Positions 16,724-25,271 of a DNA stretch of 64,000 bases are shown here, piece after piece. This DNA comes from CAZDDB01 sp963843285 (GTDB lineage Bacteria; Acidobacteriota; HRBIN11; JAKEFK01), in NCBI GenBank assembly GCA_963843285.1, contig CAWJJO010000008.1, positions 51,893-115,892 on the forward strand, read 5' to 3'. A model generated the notes under the pieces. The model saw only the letters and a program-made list of their open reading frames with translations, had not been told where the DNA came from and searched no databases. Every line of letters starts with the position of its first letter. Position 1 is the first letter of the stretch. Made by a program: the position numbers and the translations under genes.

Positions 16724-17607
16724 AGTCGTTCGTTTACAAGAGTAGTCAGGAGATCGATAAACTCGGGCGAGTCATTTAAAGACTGGCTGCGGTAGAGCTT
16801 CATGCCGATTTTCTCCGCGTATTCGCGATACAGGATATCGACATCATACAGAATCTCCACGTGGTCGTAGACAAATCCAATCGGAACAACAAGCACTTCC
16901 TTTGCAGAGTTGCCGGCAAGCTCATCCAATCTCAATTCGACAGCCGGTCCGAGCCATGGTTCCGGCGTCATTCCCTGGCTCTGGTAAGCAAATCGCCAGT
17001 CCTTCAACTGGACATGCACTGCAACAAGCCTCGCAGTCTCTTTGACCTCAAAATCGTACGGGTCCGCTGCTTGCAGAACGCGCGAGGGTAAGCTATGCGC
17101 CGTAAAGAGGACTGGCGCATCCGGATGGAGCTGCCGTTGTTCCTCCAAACGAGCGGCGAATGCTCGAATCAGTCCGGGATTCGTTGCGTAGGAACGCACC
17201 AATTGATAGGGCAAGGAAACTCCGTGAGATTCGATCGCCTCATCCAGCGCTTTCTGGTACGCGCCGATGGTCAAGTTTGAGAATTGCGGAGCCAAACAAA
17301 CTCCAATGATAGAGGTCACGCCGTCCTGTATCATCTCGGCAATTGTCTCGCGGACGTATGGCGACGAATATCTCATCCCGATGTGCACGCGTTTGATTTC
17401 CGAACCGCTGAGCCGCTGTTTCAGCGCCTGTGCTTGCGATTGTGTTCGCTCCAGCAACGGCGAACCGCCGATCTGGCGGTACCGGTCGCGAATCCTTGCC
17501 ATCAAATCAGGCGCAAGCGGACGTCCATGCCGGATTCTGAGCACGTATTCTTCTACGTCATCCAGGTTTTGCGGCGCTCCATGCGCCATCAATAGAACTG
17601 CTTTCAT
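16720..17607 (-). CDS. hemH: ferrochelatase
   Basis: This is a 295-residue ferrochelatase, which inserts Fe(II) into the porphyrin (or coproporphyrin) ring. Visible family features are the opening MKAVLLMAHGAP, the substrate block GGSPLLERTQSQAQAL, the iron-site histidine in LFTAHSLP (about residue 170) and the conserved acidic stretch FVYDHVEILYDVD (about residue 245). Its length is slightly below the usual 310-340. It lies between hemE (43 bases upstream) and hemY (overlapping), all on the minus strand. The hemE-hemH gap contains a single arm of the family 1 repeat. Confidence 0.95.
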   Translation of the reverse strand: MKAVLLMAHGAPQNLDDVEEYVLRIRHGRPLAPDLMARIRDRYRQIGGSPLLERTQSQAQALKQRLSGSEIKRVHIGMRYSSPYVRETIAEMIQDGVTSIIGVCLAPQFSNLTIGAYQKALDEAIESHGVSLPYQLVRSYATNPGLIRAFAARLEEQRQLHPDAPVLFTAHSLPSRVLQAADPYDFEVKETARLVAVHVQLKDWRFAYQSQGMTPEPWLGPAVELRLDELAGNSAKEVLVVPIGFVYDHVEILYDVDILYREYAEKIGMKLYRSQSLNDSPEFIDLLTTLVNERL

Positions 17608-17649
17608 ATGAGCTCCAAACCATGCAATGCGGGCAGGGACGCCCGCTGA

Positions 17650-18684
17650 CTACAACAAAGCATGTCGATGCACTTCTTCCACAAGAGCGGCCACATTCTC
17701 CACAGGAGTTTCGGGGAAGACACCATGTCCCAAATTAAAAATATGCCCGCGCGCTCCGCCTGCCAGTTGCAAAATCCCGCGAACTTCTGCAAGCAGTTCC
17801 TCGCGTGGTTTCAGCAGACTTGCCGGATCCAGATTGCCCTGGATGCCGCGATCCTGGAATTGTTTCCACGCAGTGTCCAGCGATATCCGCCAATCCACAC
17901 TGATGACGTCCCCACCCGCTTCTGCAATCAAATGGAGGTATGCCCCCGTTCCCGTTGAGAAATGAATCGCGGGAACGTTCAAGCCCTGCAATGCCATCTT
18001 CGAATACGGTAGAACCAAATCACGATAATCGCCGGGGCTCAGAACTCCCACCCAGCTATCAAACAACTGCACCGCGGAGGCTCCCGCCTCCACCTGGGCT
18101 TGCAGGTAACAGGCCGTCACGACCGCAATTTTTTCCATCAAACGATGCCAGGCACGCGGGTTGCGATAAATAAACTGCTTGGTTTTCAGAAAATGCCGGG
18201 AATATCCTCCCTCAATCATGTAACTTGCCAACGTGAAGGGGGCTCCCGCAAATCCGATCAACGGCGTTTCCTTCAATTCCTTGACTGCCAGACGGATTGA
18301 ATCCTGGACAAAACGCAGACCTTTCGTGGGGTCGAATGTCTGCAGCGCATCCACATCGTCTTCGGATGAGACGGGATTTCCGATCACAGGGCCTTCCCCT
18401 TTTGCAAATTCGAGATGGAGGCCCATCGGCTCGATCGGAAGCAGAATGTCTGCAAAGATGATCGCCGCATCCAGCGGAAACCGGCGAAGAGGCTGGAGCG
18501 TTACTTCTGCCGCAAGCTCCGGCGTCTTACAAAGTTCCAGAAGCGTATGCTCTTGTCGAAGCGCCCTGTATTCCGGTAAATACCGGCCCGCCTGCCTCAT
18601 CAGCCAGATCGGAGTACAATCCACGGACTCCCTGCGGCATGCCCGCAGGAAGCGGCTGTTTTCGACCACATTGAGCTTGTTCAC
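17650..18684 (-). CDS. hemE: uroporphyrinogen decarboxylase
   Basis: This enzyme decarboxylates the four acetate groups of uroporphyrinogen III to give coproporphyrinogen III. The 344-residue product has the N-terminal signature WLMRQAGRYLPEYR, then ADILLPIEPMGL, the second signature GFAGAPFTLASYMIEGG, and the C-terminal GNLDPA...FNLGHGVFPETP with the conserved glycine-histidine. I place the start at GTG 18684 (NKLNVVENSRFL), the usual family N-terminus; the frame continues 41 codons upstream into a dispersed repeat (from 18726). The ribosome site is weak. First gene of the heme operon. Confidence 0.93.
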   Translation of the reverse strand: MNKLNVVENSRFLRACRRESVDCTPIWLMRQAGRYLPEYRALRQEHTLLELCKTPELAAEVTLQPLRRFPLDAAIIFADILLPIEPMGLHLEFAKGEGPVIGNPVSSEDDVDALQTFDPTKGLRFVQDSIRLAVKELKETPLIGFAGAPFTLASYMIEGGYSRHFLKTKQFIYRNPRAWHRLMEKIAVVTACYLQAQVEAGASAVQLFDSWVGVLSPGDYRDLVLPYSKMALQGLNVPAIHFSTGTGAYLHLIAEAGGDVISVDWRISLDTAWKQFQDRGIQGNLDPASLLKPREELLAEVRGILQLAGGARGHIFNLGHGVFPETPVENVAALVEEVHRHALL

Positions 18685-18725
18685 GAAATATATTTTCTCA
18701 CAGCTTGTGACTACGTAATAGTCTG

Positions 18726-18956
18726 TAGGGGCTGTGCATTTGCCGACAAACGGGAAAATCCCAAAGTGCCGGTTTAGGAAAAGCAATTTTGAATCACTGA
18801 TGTGCACGCAAATGCACAGCCCGCCTCCGGTCCGGGTTTCATTCCGCTTCGCCTGGCGGGCTGAGCATTTTCAAGCGTCAATAAAACTCGTATACGGAGG
18901 GAGGCCATCACAATTGCAAATCGGAACAACAACTACGGTGGAAAATGCTCAGCCCA
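18726..18956. repeat. composite inverted-repeat element, copy 2 (about 231 bp)
   Basis: The 320-base gap between hemE and the next plus-strand gene is mostly this element. GGGGCTGTGCATTTGC (from 18727) pairs with GCAAATGCACAGCCC (18808-18822). GGGCTGAGCATTTTC (from 18857) pairs with GAAAATGCTCAGCCC (18941-18955). Order and spacing match the copy at 3537-3769 read in reverse, and the interiors share stretches such as ACGCAAATGCACAGCCC. Confidence 0.8.
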
Positions 18957-19004
18957 CACCTACCCTTATTGCACTCCCGGATCATCAGTAATACAATCCC
19001 TTCC

Positions 19005-19352
19005 ATGTCAGCGATAGCAGGTCTTCTGCTGATGTTCTACGGGGGGGTGACAGCCTACCTTGGATACACGGAAATCACATCCCCGAAACTGCTTACTACA
19101 TTTGCAGCCTACATTACGGCCGGGATAGGAGTATCCTTGATACTTGCGGGCCTGCTACACTTTAAGGCGCCGCACAAAGCGTTTTTGCTGACCATGCCGC
19201 TTCTGCTTTATTTTCACGTCCAAATGTACTTCAACGCAATCTTCTACTTTGCTCGCCCGTTATGGCCCCACCAGTTATCGTTACTGCTCGTCTCCGGGCT
19301 GATTCTTGGTTTGAGTTATTATGGCTATCGCAGCAGCAAGCGGGGTGTGTAA
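19005..19352 (+). CDS. small multi-pass membrane protein
   Basis: This 115-residue protein is almost entirely hydrophobic, with four predicted helices (about 4-22, 28-50, 58-78, 88-106) and short basic ends (YRSSKRGV). The helix content and glycine spacing (GGVTAYLGYTEI) recall small TMEM14-like/UPF0136 membrane proteins, a tentative resemblance. I use the ATG at 19005 (MSAIAGLLLMFYGG). An ATG at 18945 in frame lies inside the dispersed repeat and would add 20 residues unlike a membrane protein. The function is unknown. Confidence 0.65.
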   Translation: MSAIAGLLLMFYGGVTAYLGYTEITSPKLLTTFAAYITAGIGVSLILAGLLHFKAPHKAFLLTMPLLLYFHVQMYFNAIFYFARPLWPHQLSLLLVSGLILGLSYYGYRSSKRGV

Positions 19353-19393
19353 CTTCTCTTTTTCTTTCGGGTTTGTATCTTCTGGAGGTTTTC

Positions 19394-19837
19394 ATGAAAA
19401 AGAAATTGTTTCTTGCATTTCTGGGGCTCATCCTGATTGCGCAGTTCGCACAGTCTGATCCATCGCGCCATGAAGCGCGTAAAGTTCCGGGGGATTTCCT
19501 GCTATTCAGGCTCGAACGATTGGGCAAGGAACTCAATCTCAATACGGATCAACAATCAAAACTGGATGCTCTCAAACGCGAGATGCGATCTTTGGTCGAA
19601 CAACGGATGGAGAGGAGACAGAATTCACGCAAGAACATCGAATCCGAATTGACCAAGGCCAAACCGGATCTCGATCAAATATCGGCGATGATGCACGCTC
19701 AAATTGATGAGAATGCAGGATTCAGACATACGATGCTGACACGCGTCTCAAATTTTTGTAATGAACTGAGCCCGGATCAAAAAAAGATTCTGTATGATCG
19801 AATTTTGGGGAAGATAGAGGAGCGTGAGGAAGATTAG
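19394..19837 (+). CDS. Spy/CpxP-like periplasmic protein
   Basis: The 147-residue product has a cleavable signal peptide (MKKKLFLAFLGLILIAQFAQS). The remainder is helical with the layout of the Spy/CpxP family: ELNLNTDQQSKLDALKREMRS (in part) near residue 50, then a basic middle helix, then NELSPDQKKILYD near 125, which corresponds to the second LTxxQ-type motif. Such proteins act as periplasmic chaperones or envelope-stress sensors. The start is certain: a perfect GGAGG sits seven bases upstream of the ATG. It may be co-transcribed with the small membrane gene 41 bases upstream. Confidence 0.75.
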   Translation: MKKKLFLAFLGLILIAQFAQSDPSRHEARKVPGDFLLFRLERLGKELNLNTDQQSKLDALKREMRSLVEQRMERRQNSRKNIESELTKAKPDLDQISAMMHAQIDENAGFRHTMLTRVSNFCNELSPDQKKILYDRILGKIEEREED

Positions 19838-19844
19838 CTAAATG

Positions 19845-19920
19845 GTAGGGGCGACCCTCGTGGTCGCCCTCATGTAATCGCTATTTTTCGGCGCCGGGCG
19901 ACCACAAGGGTCGCCCCTAC
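19845..19920. repeat. GTAGGGGCGACC inverted repeat (family 2)
   Basis: Arms GTAGGGGCGACCCTCGTGGT and ACCACAAGGGTCGCCCCTAC (one mismatch) with a 24-base middle. It fills the gap between two convergent genes and could form a strong hairpin in either transcript. The second copy is at 35690-35764. Confidence 0.85.
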
Positions 19921-19922
19921 GA

Positions 19923-20879
19923 TCATTTCAGGGCGTCGATAAATTCCTGGACTTCTTTGGCTGCGTCAGAATTGGGATCAATCTCAATTACTTTCTTGAA
20001 GTTCTCCACCGCTTTGGGATTGTTGTTTTTGGCCATGTAAACCAATCCCAGCTGATAATAACCATCCACGTACTTCGGATCCACCTGGACTGACTTTTCA
20101 AAGTAGCGAATCGCCTGATCATTATTCTGGGCTGAGTAATAGGAGACTCCTAGATTGTAGAAGATCGAGGGATCGGTAATCGCAGATTCATCCACCATAG
20201 CCAGGTACTTCTCCGCGTTCGCGAGATCTCTTTTCTCAAGATAGATGGAGGCAAGGTCAATTCTTACATGCGGATTGGGCGTTGCGGAGGCGGCTGCAGT
20301 TTCCTTCTCAATAAACAGCTTGTAGTTTTCGATTGCTTTGTCAGCATCCCCCTTTTGTCTATATGCTGAAGCGATATCTCCATAGATCTGATACACCGCA
20401 GGATTCTCTGTGAGCGCTTCCTGGAATTTCGCGATCGCGCCATCATAGTCCTTCTGTTCCATCAATGTACGGCCTTCGATGGCTTTTGCAAGATTCGGGC
20501 CGCCCCCGCCGCCCTCCACTGCTGTGGATGACGCCTGCGCTGGCTCCAACTGAACCTCGATCGGAGGGTTGTAATTCGCCTCAAAAAGATTGGCGGCGAT
20601 CGCCTTTGTTTTATATCCCTCCTTTACGAAATCTACATTCCACTCTCCCCCGTGAATCCCGTTGATGGTCCACGCTCCGTCCTTATTTGTCTTTACTTCC
20701 GTGGAGGCGCCGAGTTTCGGACTGTTAAATTTTACCGTGACACCTTCGACGGGATTGTTTTTTGTATCCGTGACCTTTCCGGTTACGCGACCGTGACCGC
20801 GCCATGCCTGCGCGTCGGCCAATTGGACGCCTGCGCAAAAAACCAGAATCGTGGTCCATAAAAACAGGAATCGTTTCAT
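19923..20879 (-). CDS. secreted TPR protein with carboxypeptidase-regulatory-like domain
   Basis: This is a 318-residue exported protein. A signal peptide (1-24, cut after ADA) is followed by a carboxypeptidase-regulatory-like beta sandwich (about 30-112, GRVTGKVTDTKNNPVEGVTV). After a glycine-rich linker (VEGGGGGP) come four to five TPR units (about 130-315), such as YDGAIAKFQEALTENPAVYQ and DQAIRYFEKSVQVDPKYVDG. It probably acts as a periplasmic or outer-membrane scaffold. It lies 10 bases after the GWxTD gene on the same strand and is the last gene of the envelope block. The N-terminal domain type matches that of the TonB receptor at 29947. Confidence 0.85.
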   Translation of the reverse strand: MKRFLFLWTTILVFCAGVQLADAQAWRGHGRVTGKVTDTKNNPVEGVTVKFNSPKLGASTEVKTNKDGAWTINGIHGGEWNVDFVKEGYKTKAIAANLFEANYNPPIEVQLEPAQASSTAVEGGGGGPNLAKAIEGRTLMEQKDYDGAIAKFQEALTENPAVYQIYGDIASAYRQKGDADKAIENYKLFIEKETAAASATPNPHVRIDLASIYLEKRDLANAEKYLAMVDESAITDPSIFYNLGVSYYSAQNNDQAIRYFEKSVQVDPKYVDGYYQLGLVYMAKNNNPKAVENFKKVIEIDPNSDAAKEVQEFIDALK

Positions 20880-20889
20880 GATCGTTACC

Positions 20890-23070
20890 TCATTGATTAT
20901 TGGTTTGATCGCTTTGAAGCTTATCTCTCATCTGAATCATGTCCGGCTGCTTTGGATTTAGAGCCAGAGACTTCTGAATCATCTCCAAAGATTTATCATA
21001 TTTCTCCAGACGTTGGTAGACATCGGCCAGGACATTGAGGAGTTGAATATTCCCGGGCTCCTCCAACCTGCCGCGTTCGAAGAATCGGACTGCTTCCTCA
21101 TACTGATTCTTTCCGTAGTAACTCCAGCCCATGACCCAGAGCAAGTCCTTGTTTTTCGGATACTGAATTTCGATGTCGTGCGCCAGTTCCAGAACCCGAT
21201 CATACTGCTTGTTCTTCAAAGCCAGCTTCATGAGCTCAATCCTGGCTTCCAGATTCGAGGGCGTTTCGTCTGTTACCTCCTGGAGCATTGCGCTTGCCTT
21301 GTCGGTCTGCTTGAGCCGAATGTACTGTTGCGCCAGAACATATTTGTGAAACGGTGAATTCAGATTGGGAATCCCGCTCACCAATCTCCATGGAGTGGCC
21401 TGTTTCCCCGCCTCGATTGTAATCACGCCAGGCTCAGATTCGCACAAAACGCGGTCGCCCTGTTTCAATCGCACCACAATTCGCGCGGGGCCGAAGTTTA
21501 CACCCTTCAACGAAAGATTGTCCAGAATACTGATGCTGCCTTCCTCAATCTTCGGCTGCTTCTCGATCAACGGAACCGACAGCTTTGCAACCGAAGCATC
21601 TTGTTGAAACGCTTCATATTCCAAGGTCAGGTCTTCGCTGTGCAGAGGCAAGCTCTTTCCCGGAAAAAACAACTGGTAAAAGAATGACGCGGTGCTTCCG
21701 GGTGGATACTTATGCTCCACAAGAGGCTGGAATACAGTCTCGCCGAACTGAAATGGCTTGGTGCCTCTTCCTTCGGCAGAAACATGTTCGGTGCTTTGAA
21801 CAAAAAGCAACTTTGAAAAATAAGGCGCCGTTGCCGTATCGAAATCAGGAATCTTCAAATCTTCAACAATTGGAACTACCGATTTCGAAAGGTTGTTCTT
21901 CACAAGGATACTGATTTTGAAGTTCCCGGGGACGATCAGCCTCCGCCCCTGATATTGAAAAGGCGAATAGCGGGCTTGTTCAAACTGGGTTTTGTTGAGC
22001 TTGATTTCGTGGGAACTGTTGACGGATTCCACCATGATATTGTCCTTCGCCGTCTGAATGTTCCCGTCAAACGTCAGCGAAGTATAGACCTCATCATTGT
22101 ACTGGCCCATCTGAAATTTTTCAGGCGCGAACTGGACTGCAAAATCCACCAGGAAATAACCATTGGGGGCCTGGAACCAGTAGATATCGCTTTTTACATC
22201 CTGGGGACCGAGAGAGTAATATACCTCCACTTTGGGACGTCCCTTGAGAATTCGATCCACATACTCACGTTTTTCAAAATGATAATTTCGCGCGTTTTCC
22301 AGTTTGCCGAGAATGATTTCAGAAGTCACCACCGCCGTGCCGCTCACTCCACCGGTATAGGCGCCCTCCGTAGGAAGCAAGCTGAATGAGGCGGAAGCCA
22401 TCTCAGGATCCAGCTTTTCCAGAGCTTCGTAGTAGACATTCGTAGTGAACGAAGTTGGCTTCTGATTCTTTTTTCCCGATCTTGGCTGGTTGGCCGGATC
22501 GAGAGAGGGGACGTATTTTACAAGAGACTCAGGACCATCGCTGGCGGGAGAGTAGATTCGATACGGACCGAAGCCGTTCTTCTGGAAGAACACTACGTAA
22601 AAGCTTTCCGGAAGACCGTAATCGCGCACAGCGCGATACTGCCACAGTTCCATAGGATTGAACTCTGCCTCTTCCGGAAATCGTTTCCGAAACTGAGGCT
22701 TGCCAAGCGCAAGATAGGTCTTGCCGCGCTCCGTCTTCCACGGAGGCATGCTACTTTCGCGATTGAAATTCTCCATCACATACTTCATCCGTTCATCATA
22801 ATCTTCGCGAAACTCATTCCGCTTGGTCCCCGGTGTCGGATCCCGATCTTCCCAGAATCCATCAATGAATTTCTGACGATCGGCATCCGTCTTCAGGCCG
22901 AGATAGGCGTTTCGCTCAAAATCTGAAATTATCGCGGCGACATCCTGGTCGATCCACTTTTTGTAGTCACCTGCAAGCGGTGCTTCGGGCGTATCCGCCG
23001 GTAACGTTTCCTGTGCAGCAGCAAAACCGTTAACGAGAAAAAACATTAGACAAACTAAAACAATCTTCAT
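20890..23070 (-). CDS. GWxTD-domain protein with C-terminal TPRs
   Basis: This 726-residue exported protein starts with a signal peptide (MKIVLVCLMFFLVNGFAAA). The next 160 residues form a GWxTD-type domain: the motif itself appears as KKWIDQDVAAII, with the family's DRQKFIDGFWEDRDPTPGT and RGKTYLALGKP blocks. A long beta-rich middle follows, then two or three TPRs (about 610-715). GWxTD proteins are common in Acidobacteriota and related phyla; their function is not established. I use the ATG at 23070, with GGTGG upstream, rather than an earlier codon. It is tightly packed between the VWFA protein and the TPR protein, suggesting one operon. Confidence 0.85.
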   Translation of the reverse strand: MKIVLVCLMFFLVNGFAAAQETLPADTPEAPLAGDYKKWIDQDVAAIISDFERNAYLGLKTDADRQKFIDGFWEDRDPTPGTKRNEFREDYDERMKYVMENFNRESSMPPWKTERGKTYLALGKPQFRKRFPEEAEFNPMELWQYRAVRDYGLPESFYVVFFQKNGFGPYRIYSPASDGPESLVKYVPSLDPANQPRSGKKNQKPTSFTTNVYYEALEKLDPEMASASFSLLPTEGAYTGGVSGTAVVTSEIILGKLENARNYHFEKREYVDRILKGRPKVEVYYSLGPQDVKSDIYWFQAPNGYFLVDFAVQFAPEKFQMGQYNDEVYTSLTFDGNIQTAKDNIMVESVNSSHEIKLNKTQFEQARYSPFQYQGRRLIVPGNFKISILVKNNLSKSVVPIVEDLKIPDFDTATAPYFSKLLFVQSTEHVSAEGRGTKPFQFGETVFQPLVEHKYPPGSTASFFYQLFFPGKSLPLHSEDLTLEYEAFQQDASVAKLSVPLIEKQPKIEEGSISILDNLSLKGVNFGPARIVVRLKQGDRVLCESEPGVITIEAGKQATPWRLVSGIPNLNSPFHKYVLAQQYIRLKQTDKASAMLQEVTDETPSNLEARIELMKLALKNKQYDRVLELAHDIEIQYPKNKDLLWVMGWSYYGKNQYEEAVRFFERGRLEEPGNIQLLNVLADVYQRLEKYDKSLEMIQKSLALNPKQPDMIQMRDKLQSDQTNNQ

Positions 23071-23101
23071 AAAAAACCACCCTGAATCAGTACTTTGAAA
23101 A

Positions 23102-25069
23102 TTATTGTACTTGCACACTCACCTGTCGAGTTACTTTCTTCTTTGCGATTCCGTCCGTTAATTCGGTAACCAGTTGATAGTTTCCAGCGGTAATTCCTGG
23201 AAGCTTGAACTGGAATAAGAGACCAAAATCTTTCTCAGTCAGGGATTTTCGGTCTGCAATCGCGATCTCGCTGATCGGTGTCCCATCTCCGGTGGCAGGC
23301 TGAAGGCGGAAATGAAACTGCGGCATCGGATTCTTCGCCGAGTCCAACGAAAGATTGTAGATACGATAATATAAAGAATAATTGGATCCGTTGTGGAGAG
23401 CCGGAGAAAGATCCGGAAAGAATATTCCCTGTGCAACCTCGTAAGGATAGCTCACGGACAGACTCCGTTTCTTTTCCCCTTCGTATTCATGACGCAAAAC
23501 AATCCAATCACCCGTGGCAGCCGCGATCACAGGTTTGGTAATCATCAGATCTTTGAAATCAGGGATGCGAAATGGGAAGCCGAACCCTGTTGCAGCATTC
23601 GTTTCGACATCGATAATGGCCCCCTTCAAACGATATTCTCCCGGAGGAGAGACGAGCGCGTCAAAATACTTGATTCCGGATTTGCGGAGCGCATCCGCCG
23701 TCTTGTCCGTATCGATTCGCAAAGGAGTGAAAATATAATCCACCATCTTTCCTTCGGGAGTTGTAAGATAACCGACGATGTAAAACGATCTTGTCTTAGA
23801 TTTTAATTCCAGCAGCTGAGGACCGGGGATTTGGAGGAAAAATACAGTCTTGACCAGATTTTCTTCCAGGGGGAAAAAATCCACCAGATCTTTGTGCTGC
23901 AGATTTCCGATTCCAAGGTCGTTGTAGAGCCATTGGGAGAAGAATAGTCGCTTTTCCACATCGTTGAATGTCACAATCGATTTCGGAGGTTCAATGAGTG
24001 ATGCATGCGTAATTTTGTATCCCTTCGTAGAAGTGACCTTCACTTCCGCAGGCTGGGGAGACGCAAAAGTCGCGCGCCAGGAAACGAGCCAGGTTCGGAC
24101 CGGCCGGGTTTTGATCGAATCAAGTCCTTTTGCCGTATCCTCTGCGTAAACCCCACCGGTTTGTTTGGCAAGAGTCTTCAAGAAATCATCTCCTGCGGTA
24201 ACCGGTTTTCCCAATTTGGAAATGTCCACAGTATGAACGACACACCCGGATGTGGAAAAAGCCACGGCGAGCACCTGAGCTGCTTTGGTATTCTGTCCCC
24301 GAACCGATGTGGATTGTGACAACTCATTTACTTCGCCGGTACTATCCGGCACACCCATCGTTAAATCACGATCTTCTTCTCCGCCGGAAAAATCAGAGGC
24401 AGCTTTTCTGGAAGGAACACCCGGTGAGAAGAACAATACTTCTTTCTCTCCAATCACTGTATTTAGACTCTGCGCAAACACAGTGAGCTTTGAGCTAAAG
24501 TCATCTGAAGCCTTTTCTATCTTTGTTTTTGCGGGTAAGCCTATTACTTTCACCAGGGCCGCTTGAACGGCGCTCGCGTCCAGAAATCCTTCCTGCAATC
24601 CTTGATGCGCATCGGGCGGAAAGAAGAAACCGGCTGCATCATGAGTCTCGACCTTTTCTTCCAGCCTGTTGAGTGCATAAATCCATTGCTGTTTGTCGTT
24701 TGTAAAGCTGCATTGGAGTCGCACGCCGTTCTGTGCATCATAAGCAGCAATCGCGGCGACATCATTGTTGCTGAGAGACGAAAGAAATTCCCAGGCTGTC
24801 TGGCGCGCTGCGCTGATTCCTTCGATCGAGGAAAACGTCAGATCGAACAATAGGACAATCTGACGGCGGTCAAATGGAACTACATCGAGAATCTTCGCAG
24901 GTGTTTTGCCGATTTGAAGCGACAGCCATTCCGGAGCAAGTGTCTCTACCTGTCCGCCGTCCGGATTTGAAATATGCACAGCAAACCAGGAACCTGTTTC
25001 CTGTGCCCGGACAATCATGGGGGCCATCAGCCATATAAAACAAACAAATGCGAATCGAAGCGCTTTCAT
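23102..25069 (-). CDS. VWFA-related exported protein (Acidobacteria type), variant metal site
   Basis: The 655-residue product has a signal peptide (1-22, ending VRAQ). The von Willebrand A-like domain (about 65-330) matches the VWFA-related family expanded in Acidobacteriota. The metal-ion-dependent adhesion site is altered: the usual DxSxS reads DLTFSS (QIVLLFDLTFSS). The C-terminal half (about 370-650) is beta-rich and has no obvious named domain. It includes LKSKTRSFYIVGYLTTPEGK. The ATG at 25069 has AGGAGGG just upstream. It precedes the GWxTD gene by 31 bases, and the two are probably co-transcribed. A role in envelope adhesion or assembly is inferred from domain type only. Confidence 0.83.
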   Translation of the reverse strand: MKALRFAFVCFIWLMAPMIVRAQETGSWFAVHISNPDGGQVETLAPEWLSLQIGKTPAKILDVVPFDRRQIVLLFDLTFSSIEGISAARQTAWEFLSSLSNNDVAAIAAYDAQNGVRLQCSFTNDKQQWIYALNRLEEKVETHDAAGFFFPPDAHQGLQEGFLDASAVQAALVKVIGLPAKTKIEKASDDFSSKLTVFAQSLNTVIGEKEVLFFSPGVPSRKAASDFSGGEEDRDLTMGVPDSTGEVNELSQSTSVRGQNTKAAQVLAVAFSTSGCVVHTVDISKLGKPVTAGDDFLKTLAKQTGGVYAEDTAKGLDSIKTRPVRTWLVSWRATFASPQPAEVKVTSTKGYKITHASLIEPPKSIVTFNDVEKRLFFSQWLYNDLGIGNLQHKDLVDFFPLEENLVKTVFFLQIPGPQLLELKSKTRSFYIVGYLTTPEGKMVDYIFTPLRIDTDKTADALRKSGIKYFDALVSPPGEYRLKGAIIDVETNAATGFGFPFRIPDFKDLMITKPVIAAATGDWIVLRHEYEGEKKRSLSVSYPYEVAQGIFFPDLSPALHNGSNYSLYYRIYNLSLDSAKNPMPQFHFRLQPATGDGTPISEIAIADRKSLTEKDFGLLFQFKLPGITAGNYQLVTELTDGIAKKKVTRQVSVQVQ

Positions 25070-25126
25070 CTCTCCCTCCTAGGGCACTGTAACACGTGGT
25101 TGTGAAGTGTTTCATTTCCAGGAAGC

Positions 25127-25207
25127 GGTTTGTAGCGCCGGCGTCCCCGCCGGCCAAAACATTGCGCATCGTCGAGCAATGCCGGCGAGACGCCGGCGTT
25201 ACAAACC
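25127..25207. repeat. GGTTTGTAGCGCC inverted repeat (family 3)
   Basis: Arms GGTTTGTAGCGCCGGCGTCC and GACGCCGGCGTTACAAACC, 42 bases apart. It fills most of the 202-base gap between the VWFA gene and the sulfatase-like gene upstream of it. I see no T-run and no clear promoter in the remainder. Confidence 0.85.
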
Positions 25208-25271
25208 GAATGGCATGCTCCGCACCTTCCAAATCTTTCCCACTCGCTTTTGAGACTTGTGTTACAGTTCA

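Noticed and set aside
15896..16795. 299-codon frame on the plus strand across hemY
   Set aside because: Shadow of hemY; no start signal and no recognisable domain.
19845..19920. The family 2 and family 3 palindromes as factor-independent terminators
   Set aside because: They form strong hairpins but lack T-runs, recur as dispersed copies, and one lies partly inside a coding frame.
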